A stretch of 26,827 nt of DNA from Gp6-AA40 sp035649395 (GCA_035649395.1 DASRJR010000178.1:1-26827); one strand, 5' to 3'; shown: positions 1-7,616, numbered from the stretch's first letter. Program-made: numbers and translations. Notes: generated by a model from the sequence alone, not told the origin.

Positions 1-16
1 GACCGAATACTGTAGC

Positions 17-34
17 GTCCGGCTTTAGCCGGAC
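17..34. repeat. REP-like palindrome, TTTA loop
   Basis: A perfect 7-bp inverted repeat (GTCCGGC / GCCGGAC) encloses the loop TTTA, preceded by TGTAGC. It ends 9 bp before the ATG at 44. It resembles the palindromes at 4154-4173 and 7801-7820 in having a 4-nt A/T-rich loop and a nearby GTAG, while the stem sequence differs and stays self-complementary. It may fold in the leader of the first gene or be the end of an upstream unit outside the window. Confidence 0.6.
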
Positions 35-43
35 CGGCGTTAC

Positions 44-433
44 ATGCCGACCAAGAACGACTTCGCATCCGTCTTCGCCGATCTGCGCGCCATCTTGAAG
101 CGGCAGTCCGCAGCATTCGCGGTGGCCGACGACACGCCGACGCGCTACTGCCTCGAAGCGCCAATCGGCCCGGCGACGTTGAAGGCGTGGGGCGGCAAGG
201 CGAAGCGTCCGACGATCCCGCTCGCGTGGACCGAGATCGGGAAGGCGTACGTCAGCTTCCATCTGATGGCCCTCGATGCCGCGCCGGCGCCGCCGTCGAA
301 GGCGCTGAAAGCGCGTCTGCAGGGAAAGACGTGCTTCAACTTCTCGAGTCCCGATCCGGTGCTGTTCGAAGAGCTCGAGGAGCTCACGACGAAATCCATC
401 GCGGCGTTCAGGAAAGCCGGGTTCTGCGTCTGA
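44..433 (+). CDS. Conserved hypothetical protein (DUF1801-like?)
   Basis: This is a complete 129-residue reading frame with no signal peptide or membrane segment, so it is probably cytoplasmic. The middle is hydrophobic and ordered (RPTIPLAWTEIGKAYVSFHL), followed by a basic stretch, the phrase GKTCFNFSSPDPVLFEEL and a C-terminal helix ending in AFRKAGFCV. From memory, proteins with this ending form a small conserved family of unknown function, possibly related to DUF1801/YdhG; that is recall and was not checked. No catalytic motif is evident. The stop lies 7 bp from the convergent stop of the next gene, so the two genes share their 3' region. No clear Shine-Dalgarno sequence precedes the ATG; a palindrome ends 9 bp upstream. 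Confidence 0.7.
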   Translation: MPTKNDFASVFADLRAILKRQSAAFAVADDTPTRYCLEAPIGPATLKAWGGKAKRPTIPLAWTEIGKAYVSFHLMALDAAPAPPSKALKARLQGKTCFNFSSPDPVLFEELEELTTKSIAAFRKAGFCV

Positions 434-440
434 GCCCGTT

Positions 441-1253
441 CTACTTGCCGAGAAAATGCGCGCGTGATTTGTCGTTCTCGAGGCAGACGTATTCGAGCAG
501 CTCGGTATCGAGTTTGATGCGGTGATTGAGCGTGATCGTCCACGGCGCCGTGTAGGCCCTGGCGTCGTCGACGGTGATGTCGATCTGCAGCCTGCCGAAG
601 GTGGGTCGGTGAAAACGCTCGGTCACCTTCGCGGCTTCCGTCAGCGGGTTGCCAGTCGCGTCCGCCCAGAGCCCGTCGCGGAACCCTGAGGTCTGCACGA
701 CCAGCGTGTCGCCGTCCCACGCGCCAGACGAGTAACCGAACCACGACGGATTCGGATCCACAGGGAGAGGGCGGCCGTCGGTGAAGATCTGCCGGTAGTC
801 GACGTCCTTCTCGTAGAGAATCGCCATGATGCCGGGCAGCTGCATGATTCGCCGAGGGAACGGATGCGAGTGCAGTTGCAGAATGCTCAAAGGGAGACAG
901 AGTCCATCCGGGTTGTCTTTGCCGTTGTCCTTCTGACGCGCGTTGCGAAGATCCAGCGCCCACGGTCTGTAGGGGAGGCCTCCTTTCAGCCTCGCCGCGA
1001 CGTTCTCGAATTCGGCGGGCAGCGTGACGACCGCAGCGCCGAAGTCGGATGGGATGCCTCCGGTCGGGTCGGCTTCCCACAGACCCGAGAAATCGACCTT
1101 ACCCTCCGCGGTTCGTGGCGCCGGCGCCGAGAGATTCGGCCGCCCATCAGGAAGGCGTGGCACGCCAGGTGTTGGATATTTCAGCCACTGCGCACCTGTG
1201 GGTACCGCAAGCAGTACGGCCACGACGGCCAACGTCGCTGCGCTCGTTTTCAT
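441..1253 (-). CDS. Secreted protein of unknown function
   Basis: The 270-residue product starts with a classical signal peptide: Lys2, then a hydrophobic run (ATLAVVAVLLAVP) and a likely cleavage after TGA before Gln22. The mature part opens with the Pro-rich phrase YPTPGVPRLPDGRPNL and then VDFSGLWEADPTGG. This 'FSGLWE' opening is common in a large family of exported acidobacterial proteins without a known activity (recognition from memory). The rest is soluble, with Trp- and Tyr-rich beta-like stretches such as PSWFGYSSGAWDGDTLVVQT, which suggests a periplasmic beta-structured domain. It lies 160 bp downstream of alaS on the same strand and may be read from that transcript. The ribosome site is weak (GAG 6 bp before ATG). 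The function remains unknown. Confidence 0.8.
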   Translation of the reverse strand: MKTSAATLAVVAVLLAVPTGAQWLKYPTPGVPRLPDGRPNLSAPAPRTAEGKVDFSGLWEADPTGGIPSDFGAAVVTLPAEFENVAARLKGGLPYRPWALDLRNARQKDNGKDNPDGLCLPLSILQLHSHPFPRRIMQLPGIMAILYEKDVDYRQIFTDGRPLPVDPNPSWFGYSSGAWDGDTLVVQTSGFRDGLWADATGNPLTEAAKVTERFHRPTFGRLQIDITVDDARAYTAPWTITLNHRIKLDTELLEYVCLENDKSRAHFLGK

Positions 1254-1413
1254 GTCGATCTCGCAACTGTGTGACGCGCCATCGGGCGTATCGAATTAGA
1301 GCACATACGGGTCGGCTCAACCCCGTTCCATAGGGCGATGCATCCTCGATGCGGTGCGACTCAGACCCGACGAGCGAGCTCACGTCGGCGCCAGTCACAA
1401 CTGCCGCTGTCAC

Positions 1414-4128
1414 CTAGCCGGCGAGCATCTTCTCCACGACCGTCTTGCTCGCGGCCAGCATCTCGCCGATCTTCGACGCATCCTTGCCGCCGGCTTCCGC
1501 GAAGTCGGGTCGTCCGCCACCACCGCCGCCGACGATCGGCGCGAGCTGTTTCACGATCTGGCCTGCTGGCGCCTTCTTGGTCAGATCGGGCGTGACGCCG
1601 ACAACGATGGAGACCTTGCCGTCGGACGGCGACGCGAGGACGACGACGCCGCTCTTGATCTGACCGCGATGCTGGTCGACGAGCGCGCGCAATCCGTCCT
1701 TGTCGAGCCCGCTGACCTCGCGCGTAAGGAGCTTGGCTCCGCCGCTCATTTCGATGACCTGAGGTTGGGCCGGTCGGTCCCCCACGGACACATGCTCGCT
1801 GACCTCGACGTTAAGAGCGCCTACCTTAAGCTGCTGATTCTCGCGCTTCAGGCGTTTGTTCTCATCCTGCAACACGCCGATGCGAGCGGTCAGGTCGCCG
1901 GGACGCGTATTGAGCACAGCTGCCGCTTGGCCTAGCTCATCGCGCTGACCCTGATACGCCTTCATCGAGTCGAGCCCGGTGATTGCCTCGATGCGGCGCA
2001 CACCAGCAGCCACGCCGCCCTCCGAAACGATCACAAACAGGCCGATGTCGCCAGTGGCACGAACGTGCGTGCCGCCGCACAGCTCGGTGCTGAAGCCCGG
2101 AATCGACACGACGCGCACGCGTTCGCCGTACTTTTCACCGAACAGTGCCATCGCGCCGGCGGCGATCGCCTCCTGTGTCTGCTTCACTTCCGTCTGCACC
2201 GGCGTGTTCTTCAGCACCTGCTCGTTGACGAGGCGCTCGATCTCGAGCTGTTGCTCGAGCGTGACCGGGTTGAAGTGGACGAAGTCGAACCGCAGCCGAT
2301 CCGGTGCAACCAGCGATCCGGCCTGTTTGACGTGCGGCCCGAGCACGGAGCGGAGTGCCGCATGGAGCAAGTGAGTGGCCGTGTGATTGCGGCGGGTCGC
2401 GTCACGCACGTCTGACGCGACGCTCGCGGTGACGAGGTCGCGACGCGTCAGCGTGCCTGTCGCGACATGGACGGCATGAAACCGCGGCCATGTGCCGACC
2501 CCGACGACGCCGGTGACGACCGCCTCGCCCCATGGACCGGTCAGCGTCCCGACGTCCGACACCTGGCCGCCCGCCTCGAGATAGAAGGGTGTCTCGGCCA
2601 GCACCACGAAGCCATCCTGACCTGCGGTGAGCGACGGTGTCTCCGCGCGGTCGGCGTCGAACAGCACCAGCGCCTGCGTGTCGAGCGACGTCGCGTCGTA
2701 GCCCTTGAACGCCTGATCCTTTGCGGCTTCGAGCACAGCGCGAACGTCGTCGCCGATCGTCACGGTTTGGGGGGTCGTGTTCTTGAATGTGCTTCCAGCG
2801 CGCCCCTTCTTGCGCTGAACGTCCATCGCGCGTTCGAACCCCTCCCTGTCGAACGTCAGGCCGCGTGCCTGCACGGTGTCTTCGATGAAGTCGAGCGGCA
2901 GCCCGTGCGTGTCGTACAGGCGAAACGCGACTTCGCCCGCGAGGACTCTGTCGCCAGCAGCCGCGCGCTCCAGCGCTTCCTCGAGTCGTGGCAGGCCTCG
3001 AGTCACGACCGTGTCGAAGCGCTCTTCCTCGCTCCGAACGGCCTGAACAATCGTGTCGCGACCAGACCGAAGCTCCGGATACGCCTCGCCGTACTCTCGC
3101 ACCAGCGTGTCGACCAGCGTATACAGAAACGGCTGAGACATCCCCAAGTGCTTCCCGTGTCGCATCGCGCGCCGCATGATCTTGCGCAGCACATAACCGC
3201 GATGCTCGTTCGAGGGATGAACCCCGTCGGCAATGAGGAACGTCATTGCCCGCAGGTGATCCGCCACCACCCGCATCGATACGTCGCTCTCCGACATCGT
3301 TCCATGATGGGTCGTGCCCGCCCGGTCGCCGATCGCGGTGAGCAGGGGAGTGAACACATCGGTGTCGTAGTTCGAGAGCACCCCCTGCATCACCGCCGTG
3401 ATCCGCTCGAACCCCATGCCCGTGTCGATCGATCGTGCTGGCAGTGGGTTCAGCGTGCCGTCGGCTTGACGATCGAACTCCATGAAGACGTTGTTCCAAA
3501 GCTCGATGTACCGGTCGCAACTGCACTCCAAGCCGCGACACGTCCCGCCAGCGGTCTCCTCACCACAGCGAATCTGGGCACCGCGAAAGTAGTAGATCTC
3601 CGAGCTCCGGCCGCAGGGTCCGGTGTCGGCCATCGACCAGAAGTTGTCGTCCGCGCCCAGCTCACCGATGTGATCGGCCGGGAGAAACTTGCGCCAGACG
3701 TCGTACGCCTCGCTGTCGCGCTCGATGTTCGCGTCCCCGCGAAAAATGGTCGTAAAGAGGCGGTCGGCCGACAGCTTCCACTCCGCGGTGAGCAGCGTCC
3801 ACGCGAACGGGATCGCGTCCTGCTTGAAGTAGTCGCCGAACGAGAAGTTGCCGAGCATCTCGAAGAACGTGTGATGCCGGAATGACGGCCCGACATTGTC
3901 GAGGTCGTTGTGCTTGCCGCTGACGCGCATGCACTTCTGGACCGTCGTGGCTCGCCTGTAGTCGCGACGCTCTTTGCCGAGGAGCGTGTCCTTGAACTGA
4001 TTCATCCCGGCATTCGTGAACAGGAGAGTCGGGTCCTCGTGCGGCACGAGCGACGAGCTGGGAACGATGCGGTGGCCGTTCTTCTCGAAATACTTCAAGA
4101 AGGATGCGCGGATTTCCTTGGAGGTCAT
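1414..4128 (-). CDS. alaS: Alanine--tRNA ligase
   Basis: The 904-residue protein charges tRNA-Ala with alanine in the cytoplasm and edits mischarged Ser/Gly. The N-terminal class II core begins MTSKEIRASFLKYFEKNGH and carries motif 1 (GMNQFKDTLL) and motif 2 (HHTFFEMLGNFSFGDYF, about 85-101). The editing domain has the zinc ligands H582/H586 (HTATH) and C684/H688 (CGGTH). A C-terminal coiled coil is followed by the C-Ala domain with a Gly-rich GGGGGGRPDFAEAGG. Length is near the bacterial norm (about 875). A Cys-rich insert at 188-204 (C188, C197, C202, C204) lies in the catalytic domain and could bind a structural metal; similar inserts occur in some other bacterial AlaRS. The ATG is preceded by GGA-rich sequence, and recX lies 51 bp upstream on the same strand. 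The recX-alaS pairing is common in bacteria. Confidence 0.98.
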   Translation of the reverse strand: MTSKEIRASFLKYFEKNGHRIVPSSSLVPHEDPTLLFTNAGMNQFKDTLLGKERRDYRRATTVQKCMRVSGKHNDLDNVGPSFRHHTFFEMLGNFSFGDYFKQDAIPFAWTLLTAEWKLSADRLFTTIFRGDANIERDSEAYDVWRKFLPADHIGELGADDNFWSMADTGPCGRSSEIYYFRGAQIRCGEETAGGTCRGLECSCDRYIELWNNVFMEFDRQADGTLNPLPARSIDTGMGFERITAVMQGVLSNYDTDVFTPLLTAIGDRAGTTHHGTMSESDVSMRVVADHLRAMTFLIADGVHPSNEHRGYVLRKIMRRAMRHGKHLGMSQPFLYTLVDTLVREYGEAYPELRSGRDTIVQAVRSEEERFDTVVTRGLPRLEEALERAAAGDRVLAGEVAFRLYDTHGLPLDFIEDTVQARGLTFDREGFERAMDVQRKKGRAGSTFKNTTPQTVTIGDDVRAVLEAAKDQAFKGYDATSLDTQALVLFDADRAETPSLTAGQDGFVVLAETPFYLEAGGQVSDVGTLTGPWGEAVVTGVVGVGTWPRFHAVHVATGTLTRRDLVTASVASDVRDATRRNHTATHLLHAALRSVLGPHVKQAGSLVAPDRLRFDFVHFNPVTLEQQLEIERLVNEQVLKNTPVQTEVKQTQEAIAAGAMALFGEKYGERVRVVSIPGFSTELCGGTHVRATGDIGLFVIVSEGGVAAGVRRIEAITGLDSMKAYQGQRDELGQAAAVLNTRPGDLTARIGVLQDENKRLKRENQQLKVGALNVEVSEHVSVGDRPAQPQVIEMSGGAKLLTREVSGLDKDGLRALVDQHRGQIKSGVVVLASPSDGKVSIVVGVTPDLTKKAPAGQIVKQLAPIVGGGGGGRPDFAEAGGKDASKIGEMLAASKTVVEKMLAG

Positions 4129-4153
4129 TGCGTCTATTGTAGGCCCGGGCCGA

Positions 4154-4173
4154 GGGCCACCTAAAGGTGGCCC
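4154..4173. repeat. REP-like palindrome, TAAA loop
   Basis: Perfect 8-bp arms GGGCCACC / GGTGGCCC surround the loop TAAA. It fills most of the 51-bp gap between recX (stop at 4180) and alaS (start at 4128). On the minus strand the loop reads TTTA, the same loop as the palindrome at 17-34. It could act as an mRNA structure between the two coupled genes; no T-run follows, so it is not a clear terminator. Confidence 0.65.
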
Positions 4174-4179
4174 CCACGG

Positions 4180-4635
4180 CTACGGGCGATGTTTGCGGAG
4201 GGCGGCGAGCACGCGATCGGGCTCGAAGCCCTGGCCGACCAGATATCGATACAGTCGCTGGAATTCCTTGTCATCGTCGATTCGCGTTCGACCGCGCAGA
4301 CGACGCTCGAGCGACGCCGCCAGGAGCGCGTCGGGATCGACGTCTTCGAATACCTGCTGGACCGCGCGGTCGGCGATGCCCGGAGCAATGCCGGCGGCGC
4401 GAAGGCGGCTGCTCACGCGGGCTTTGCCCCGTCGCCGCACCGTCGTTTCCCGACGTGCGATCACTGTCGCCGCTCGCGCGTCGTCGATGTTTCCGTTGGC
4501 TTTCAGTCGAGCGATCGCCTGGTCGATCTCGTCGCGATCGTATTTGCGTCGAGCGAGCCGCTGTCGGACCTGGGCTTCCGTGAGCTCTCGGCCAGCGAGC
4601 ATCTTGAGCGCCGTGAGATACGCGTCGGAAGCCAC
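4180..4635 (-). CDS. recX: Regulatory protein RecX
   Basis: The 151-residue, Arg-rich, all-helical protein matches the RecX family, which binds RecA filaments and limits recombinase activity. Three tandem three-helix repeats are visible. The first is ALKMLAGRELTEAQVRQRLARRKY (about 8-31), followed by IDQAIARLKANGNIDDARAA, then VSSRLRAAGIAPGIADRAVQ, and the last contains FQRLYRYLVGQGFEPDRVLAAL. The length is typical (about 150). recA is not in the window: the gene upstream is pilT, 67 bp away, and alaS follows downstream. The start at ATG 4635 gives the expected N-terminus. Assignment rests on the repeat pattern and on the neighbouring alaS. Confidence 0.9.
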   Translation of the reverse strand: MASDAYLTALKMLAGRELTEAQVRQRLARRKYDRDEIDQAIARLKANGNIDDARAATVIARRETTVRRRGKARVSSRLRAAGIAPGIADRAVQQVFEDVDPDALLAASLERRLRGRTRIDDDKEFQRLYRYLVGQGFEPDRVLAALRKHRP

Positions 4636-4659
4636 CCGACGACTCTAACAGGACACGTG

Positions 4660-4688
4660 TAGGCCCGGCCTTGCTCTTTAGGCCCGGC
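4660..4688. repeat. Direct repeat of TAGGCCCGGC
   Basis: TAGGCCCGGC occurs twice (4660-4669 and 4679-4688), separated by CTTGCTCTT. The motif also appears near 4140 (TAGGCCCGGGC) beside the palindrome at 4154. It fills part of the 67-bp pilT-recX spacer and looks like a decayed relative of the REP-like units in this window. Confidence 0.45.
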
Positions 4689-4702
4689 GTGCACGGACGC
4701 GT

Positions 4703-5878
4703 TTAGGAACCAAATCGAGTAATGACAGGAGCTTTCGTGATTGGGGCAGCCTTGCCGCCCGTCAACTGACCCGTGCGCGCCATCTGCTCGCGCGCGATGT
4801 CCGCAGTGGTCGAGATGCCCTGTACCCTGAGCTTGAATTCGTCGACGTTCGACGCCCAGCGCAGCGCCTCTTCGTAAGAGATGTGGCCACCCTCGTAGAG
4901 GGTGAACACGGACTGGTCGAACGTCTGCATCCCGTAATGCGAGGTCCCCTGGGCGATGGCGCCATGGATCAGGTGGGACTTCTCCTTCTCGAGGATGCAG
5001 TCGCGCAGGAAGGCGGTCGTGATGAGCACTTCGACGGCCGGCACGCGTCCTCTGGCGTCGCTGCGCGGGATCAGGCGCTGCGAGATCACCGCCTTCAGCA
5101 CGCTCGACAGCTGAATGCGGACCTGCTTCTGCTGGTGCGGCGGGAACACGGCGATGATGCGGTTGATCGTTTCCGTAGCGTCCAGTGTATGCAGCGTGGA
5201 CAGCACGAGGTGGCCCGTTTCGGCCGCCAGCAGCGCTGTCTGAATCGTTTCGAAGTCGCGCATCTCGCCGACGAGAATGACGTCGGGATCCTGACGCAGC
5301 GCGCTGCGCAGGGCATGGGCGAACGAGTTGGTGTCGACACCGATCTCGCGCTGGTTGATCACCGACCGGTTGTCGCGGTGCAGGTACTCGATCGGGTCCT
5401 CGATCGTCATGATGTGCGCGGTGCGGCTCGAGTTGATCTCGTCCACCAGCGCGGCGAGCGTCGTCGACTTACCGGAACCAGTGGTCCCGGTGACGAGCAC
5501 CAGACCGCGCTCCTCGGCGGCAATCTTCTTCAGGACCTTGGGCAGCATCAGGTCGTCGATGGTGGCGACCTTCATCGGGATGACGCGGAAGATCATGCCA
5601 ATGGTGCCGCGCTGCTGGAACGCGTTGCAGCGGAAGCGACCCAGGCCCGCCACGCTATAGGCCAGGTCGACCTCGTGGTTGTCCTTGAACTTATCGCGGT
5701 GGCCGGCCGGGAGGACGGCCGCGGCCATGCTGACGAGGTCCTCGTGCTCGAGGCGCCGATCTTCGGCGGCAGGCATGAGGGTGCCTCGGACCCGCATCAT
5801 CGGGTAGGTTCCGACTTTGAGATGCAGGTCCGAAGCGCCGTTTTCGACGGCAATCTTCAGGAGGTCATTGACGTGCAT
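4703..5878 (-). CDS. pilT: Type IV pilus retraction ATPase, PilT family
   Basis: The 391-residue cytoplasmic hexameric ATPase drives pilus disassembly. The N-terminal PAS-like region begins MHVNDLLKIAVENGASDLHL, as in PilT. The core has Walker A GTTGSGKST (131-139), the Asp box around TIEDPIEYLH (158-167), Walker B DPDVILVGEMRD (197-208) and the His box HLVLSTLHT (223-231). The sequence where PilT usually carries AIRNLIRE reads AFLRDCILEKEK (289-300) here, followed by the conserved GMQTFDQ. The arginine is kept but the motif is divergent, so a PilU-like or accessory role is possible. The stop is TAA. ilvE ends 22 bp upstream, so the two are probably co-transcribed. The ribosome site AGGAGG sits unusually close (2 bp) to the ATG. 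No other pilus gene is in the window. Confidence 0.93.
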   Translation of the reverse strand: MHVNDLLKIAVENGASDLHLKVGTYPMMRVRGTLMPAAEDRRLEHEDLVSMAAAVLPAGHRDKFKDNHEVDLAYSVAGLGRFRCNAFQQRGTIGMIFRVIPMKVATIDDLMLPKVLKKIAAEERGLVLVTGTTGSGKSTTLAALVDEINSSRTAHIMTIEDPIEYLHRDNRSVINQREIGVDTNSFAHALRSALRQDPDVILVGEMRDFETIQTALLAAETGHLVLSTLHTLDATETINRIIAVFPPHQQKQVRIQLSSVLKAVISQRLIPRSDARGRVPAVEVLITTAFLRDCILEKEKSHLIHGAIAQGTSHYGMQTFDQSVFTLYEGGHISYEEALRWASNVDEFKLRVQGISTTADIAREQMARTGQLTGGKAAPITKAPVITRFGS

Positions 5879-5900
5879 GGCCTCCTGGTTATCGGTCGCT

Positions 5901-6851
5901 CTAGGCTCGCGTTGTAGCCGCCTCCCGCGCGTTCACGGGCTGCAGCCAGCCGTGGGTATCGGGCGTCTCGCCGCGGACGATCTTGAAGAACGTCTGTTGG
6001 ATAGCCTCGGTCACCGGGCCGCGCCGGCCGCGGCCGACCTTGACCCGGTCGACGGAGCGGATTGGGGTGACTTCGACGGCCGTTCCGACGAAGAACACTT
6101 CGTCAGCCATGTAAAGCATCTCGCGCGGCAGGGTCTGTTCACGGACCTCGAAGCCGAGCTCGCGCGCAAGGGTGATGACCGAGTCTCGCGTGATGCCCGA
6201 CAGCACCGAGTTGCCAATCGGCGGCGTGTGGATGACGTTCTCGCGGACGATGAAGATGTTCTGGCCGCTGCCTTCGCTGAGGTTGCCCTGCGTATCGAGC
6301 GCGATGCCCTCGGCGTAGCCGTCGGCGATCGCCTCCATCTTGATCAGCTGGGCGTTGGCGTAGTTGGCCACGCTCTTCGCCATCGCCGGCGTCGTGTTGG
6401 GCGCATTTCTCGCCCACGTCGAGATCTTGACGTCGAGCCCTTCTTCAATCGCTTCCTTGGTGAAGTAGGCGCCCCATTCCCACAGCATGATGGCCACGTC
6501 CACCGGGCAGGGATAGGGATTGACGCCGAGCGAGTCGTAGCCGCGATACACGATCGGCCGGATGTAGCAGGCCTTGAAGTTGTTGACGCGAATGAGATCG
6601 ACGACCGCGTCGGTCAGGGTCCGCTGGTCGTACGGAACCTCCATTCGATAGATGCGCGCCGAGTCGTACAGCCGTCGCATATGGGCGTCCAGGCGGAAGC
6701 AGGCTGGCCCCTGCTTCGTCTCGTAGCACCGGGCGCCCTCGAAAACTGCGCTCCCGTAGTGAACGACATGGGACGCGACATGGATTGTGGCGTTGTTCCA
6801 GTCCACGAGCTTGCCGTTCATCCAAATCTTGCCGGTCCCAGGAAAAGACAT
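5901..6851 (-). CDS. ilvE: Branched-chain amino acid aminotransferase
   Basis: The 316-residue fold-type IV PLP enzyme transfers the amino group between Glu and the keto acids of Leu, Ile and Val. K159 in AMAKSVANY aligns with the Schiff-base lysine of the family (Lys160 in E. coli IlvE). The phosphate-binding loop is SEGSGQNIF, and the N-terminal HYGSAVFEGARCYE is diagnostic. The frame stays open upstream to 7196, but the ATG at 6851 is chosen because GGAG lies 6-7 bp before it, it gives the family N-terminus (KIWMNGKLVDW), and the upstream part only translates repeats. A 351-bp structured spacer precedes it. pilT follows 22 bp downstream. Length is normal. Confidence 0.96.
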   Translation of the reverse strand: MSFPGTGKIWMNGKLVDWNNATIHVASHVVHYGSAVFEGARCYETKQGPACFRLDAHMRRLYDSARIYRMEVPYDQRTLTDAVVDLIRVNNFKACYIRPIVYRGYDSLGVNPYPCPVDVAIMLWEWGAYFTKEAIEEGLDVKISTWARNAPNTTPAMAKSVANYANAQLIKMEAIADGYAEGIALDTQGNLSEGSGQNIFIVRENVIHTPPIGNSVLSGITRDSVITLARELGFEVREQTLPREMLYMADEVFFVGTAVEVTPIRSVDRVKVGRGRRGPVTEAIQQTFFKIVRGETPDTHGWLQPVNAREAATTRA

Positions 6852-6870
6852 AGGTCGCTCCTTCGAGAAT

Positions 6871-6928
6871 GGATCGCTATGCGGCTCGTCTCGCGACTTT
6901 GGGCGCGTTGTGCCCCGCATAGCGATCC
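6871..6928. repeat. 14-bp perfect inverted repeat before ilvE
   Basis: GGATCGCTATGCGG (6871-6884) and CCGCATAGCGATCC (6915-6928) are perfect complements around a 30-nt loop. As RNA this stem would end about 10 nt upstream of the ilvE Shine-Dalgarno sequence. Confidence 0.8.
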
Positions 6929-6930
6929 TC

Positions 6931-6947
6931 GGCGCGCGAAGCGCGCC
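6931..6947. repeat. GC-rich hairpin GGCGCGC-GAA-GCGCGCC
   Basis: A perfect 7-bp stem with a GAA loop (TTC on the minus strand). On the minus strand it reads GGCGCGCTTCGCGCGCCGAG, almost the same as the first unit of the hairpin array at 10501-10527 on the plus strand, suggesting one isolated copy of that family. Confidence 0.7.
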
Positions 6948-6959
6948 AAGAGATACTGC

Positions 6960-7003
6960 GGGAATAGCCAAGGGGCTCTGGCAGCGCCCTTGGCTATTTC
7001 CCT
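6960..7003. repeat. Long inverted repeat, AATAGCCAAGGG type
   Basis: GGGAATAGCCAAGGG (from 6960) pairs with CCCTTGGCTATTTCCC (to 7002/7003) across a 12-nt loop, with one extra T in the right arm. It is the outermost of three hairpins stacked in the spacer upstream of ilvE. Confidence 0.75.
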
Positions 7004-7090
7004 CAGATCGTAGCAGGGTCATCAGGGAAACGCCCAATGTCAGGCTGACGCTGAAGGAGGGGTCCGTGGTCCTTTCGACCGTAAGGGAGT

Positions 7091-7180
7091 GGACCAGGGA
7101 CCGCTGGACCAAGGACCAAGGACGGACCGAGGACCAGGGCCGGACAAAGCACCAAGGCCCAAGAACCAAGGACCAAGGAA
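7091..7180. repeat. Degenerate heptameric GGACCAA/ACCAAGG repeat
   Basis: About 90 bp are built from variants of a 7-bp unit: GGACCAGGGACC, GGACCAAGGACCAAGGAC, GGACCGAGGACCAGGGCC, then ACCAAGGCCCAAGAACCAAG and GACCAAGGA. No reading frame across it is credible. It is a low-complexity intergenic repeat, probably formed by slippage, between the cupredoxin gene and ilvE. Confidence 0.75.
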
Positions 7181-7202
7181 GCGTTTGATCGCGCACTCGG
7201 AG

Positions 7203-7616
7203 TCAGTTCGCCCTGCTGCAGTAGACACCCTCGCACGGCGGCGGTGCTCCGCCGCTGGCAGGATTGATCGCACCGACCATGTCCGGGTGCAGCGAGCAGT
7301 GATAGTTCGTGCCGTTCGACGGCATCGTCATGGCCCTGCTCGTCGCGCCTGGCGCGATGTCTCCCGTATCGATGGAGTTGTCGTTCAGGATGACGCGATG
7401 GACAACGCTGTCCGCGTTGCGGAAAACAACCGTTTGCCCTCCGGCGAGGGCCGGATTGGGCGAGAACGATTGCGCGCCGTTCTGACGCGTGACCGTGATG
7501 GTGAACGGAGTGCTGGGCGACGGTGCTGTCGGCGTGTTCGACCCGCCGCCCCCACAGGCTGACGCGGCAATAGCGATCGGGATGAGCAGAGTGGCAGCGG
7601 CAAGATAGCGGGGCAT
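7203..7616 (-). CDS. Cupredoxin-like (amicyanin-type) lipoprotein
   Basis: The 137-residue product is an exported lipoprotein with a blue-copper fold. The signal peptide is followed by the lipobox ASAC with lipidated C21 and a Gly/Ser/Thr/Pro linker. Type 1 copper ligands are recognisable: H73 (SVVHRV) and the C-terminal loop YHCSLHPDM with C107, H110 and M113, the C-x2-H-x2-M spacing of amicyanin-like proteins. It probably shuttles electrons or binds copper in the periplasm. After the copper loop comes an unusual tail with two further cysteines (C128, C133), perhaps a disulfide. The ATG at 7616 is preferred over 7655 because AGAGGAG lies just upstream and the signal peptide starts there. No obvious redox partner adjoins it. 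Confidence 0.85.
   Translation of the reverse strand: MPRYLAAATLLIPIAIAASACGGGGSNTPTAPSPSTPFTITVTRQNGAQSFSPNPALAGGQTVVFRNADSVVHRVILNDNSIDTGDIAPGATSRAMTMPSNGTNYHCSLHPDMVGAINPASGGAPPPCEGVYCSRAN

Larger units (their letters stand above)
6852..7202 (-). other. Structured 351-bp leader/spacer upstream of ilvE
   Basis: No gene is supported here. Reading toward ilvE (minus strand), it holds an imperfect ACCAAGG-type low-complexity block (7091-7180) and then three successive long inverted repeats (6960-7003, 6931-6947, 6871-6928), the last ending 10 bp from the ribosome site. The open frame across it encodes only repeated LVLGPW-like peptides and is rejected as coding. The spacer separates the cupredoxin lipoprotein gene from ilvE, so any ilvE promoter should lie here; none could be picked with confidence. 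Confidence 0.6.

Noticed and set aside
6852..7003. A T-box or Leu/Val/Ile leader-peptide attenuator for ilvE
   Set aside because: No specifier/antiterminator layout, no T-run after the hairpins and no branched-chain-rich short peptide.
5817..7013. A 398-codon plus-strand frame over pilT-ilvE
   Set aside because: It runs opposite to ilvE and through the hairpin spacer; no recognisable protein features.
6852..7196. An N-terminal extension of IlvE
   Set aside because: The frame is open but translates low-complexity repeats; the family N-terminus and GGAG ribosome site mark ATG 6851.
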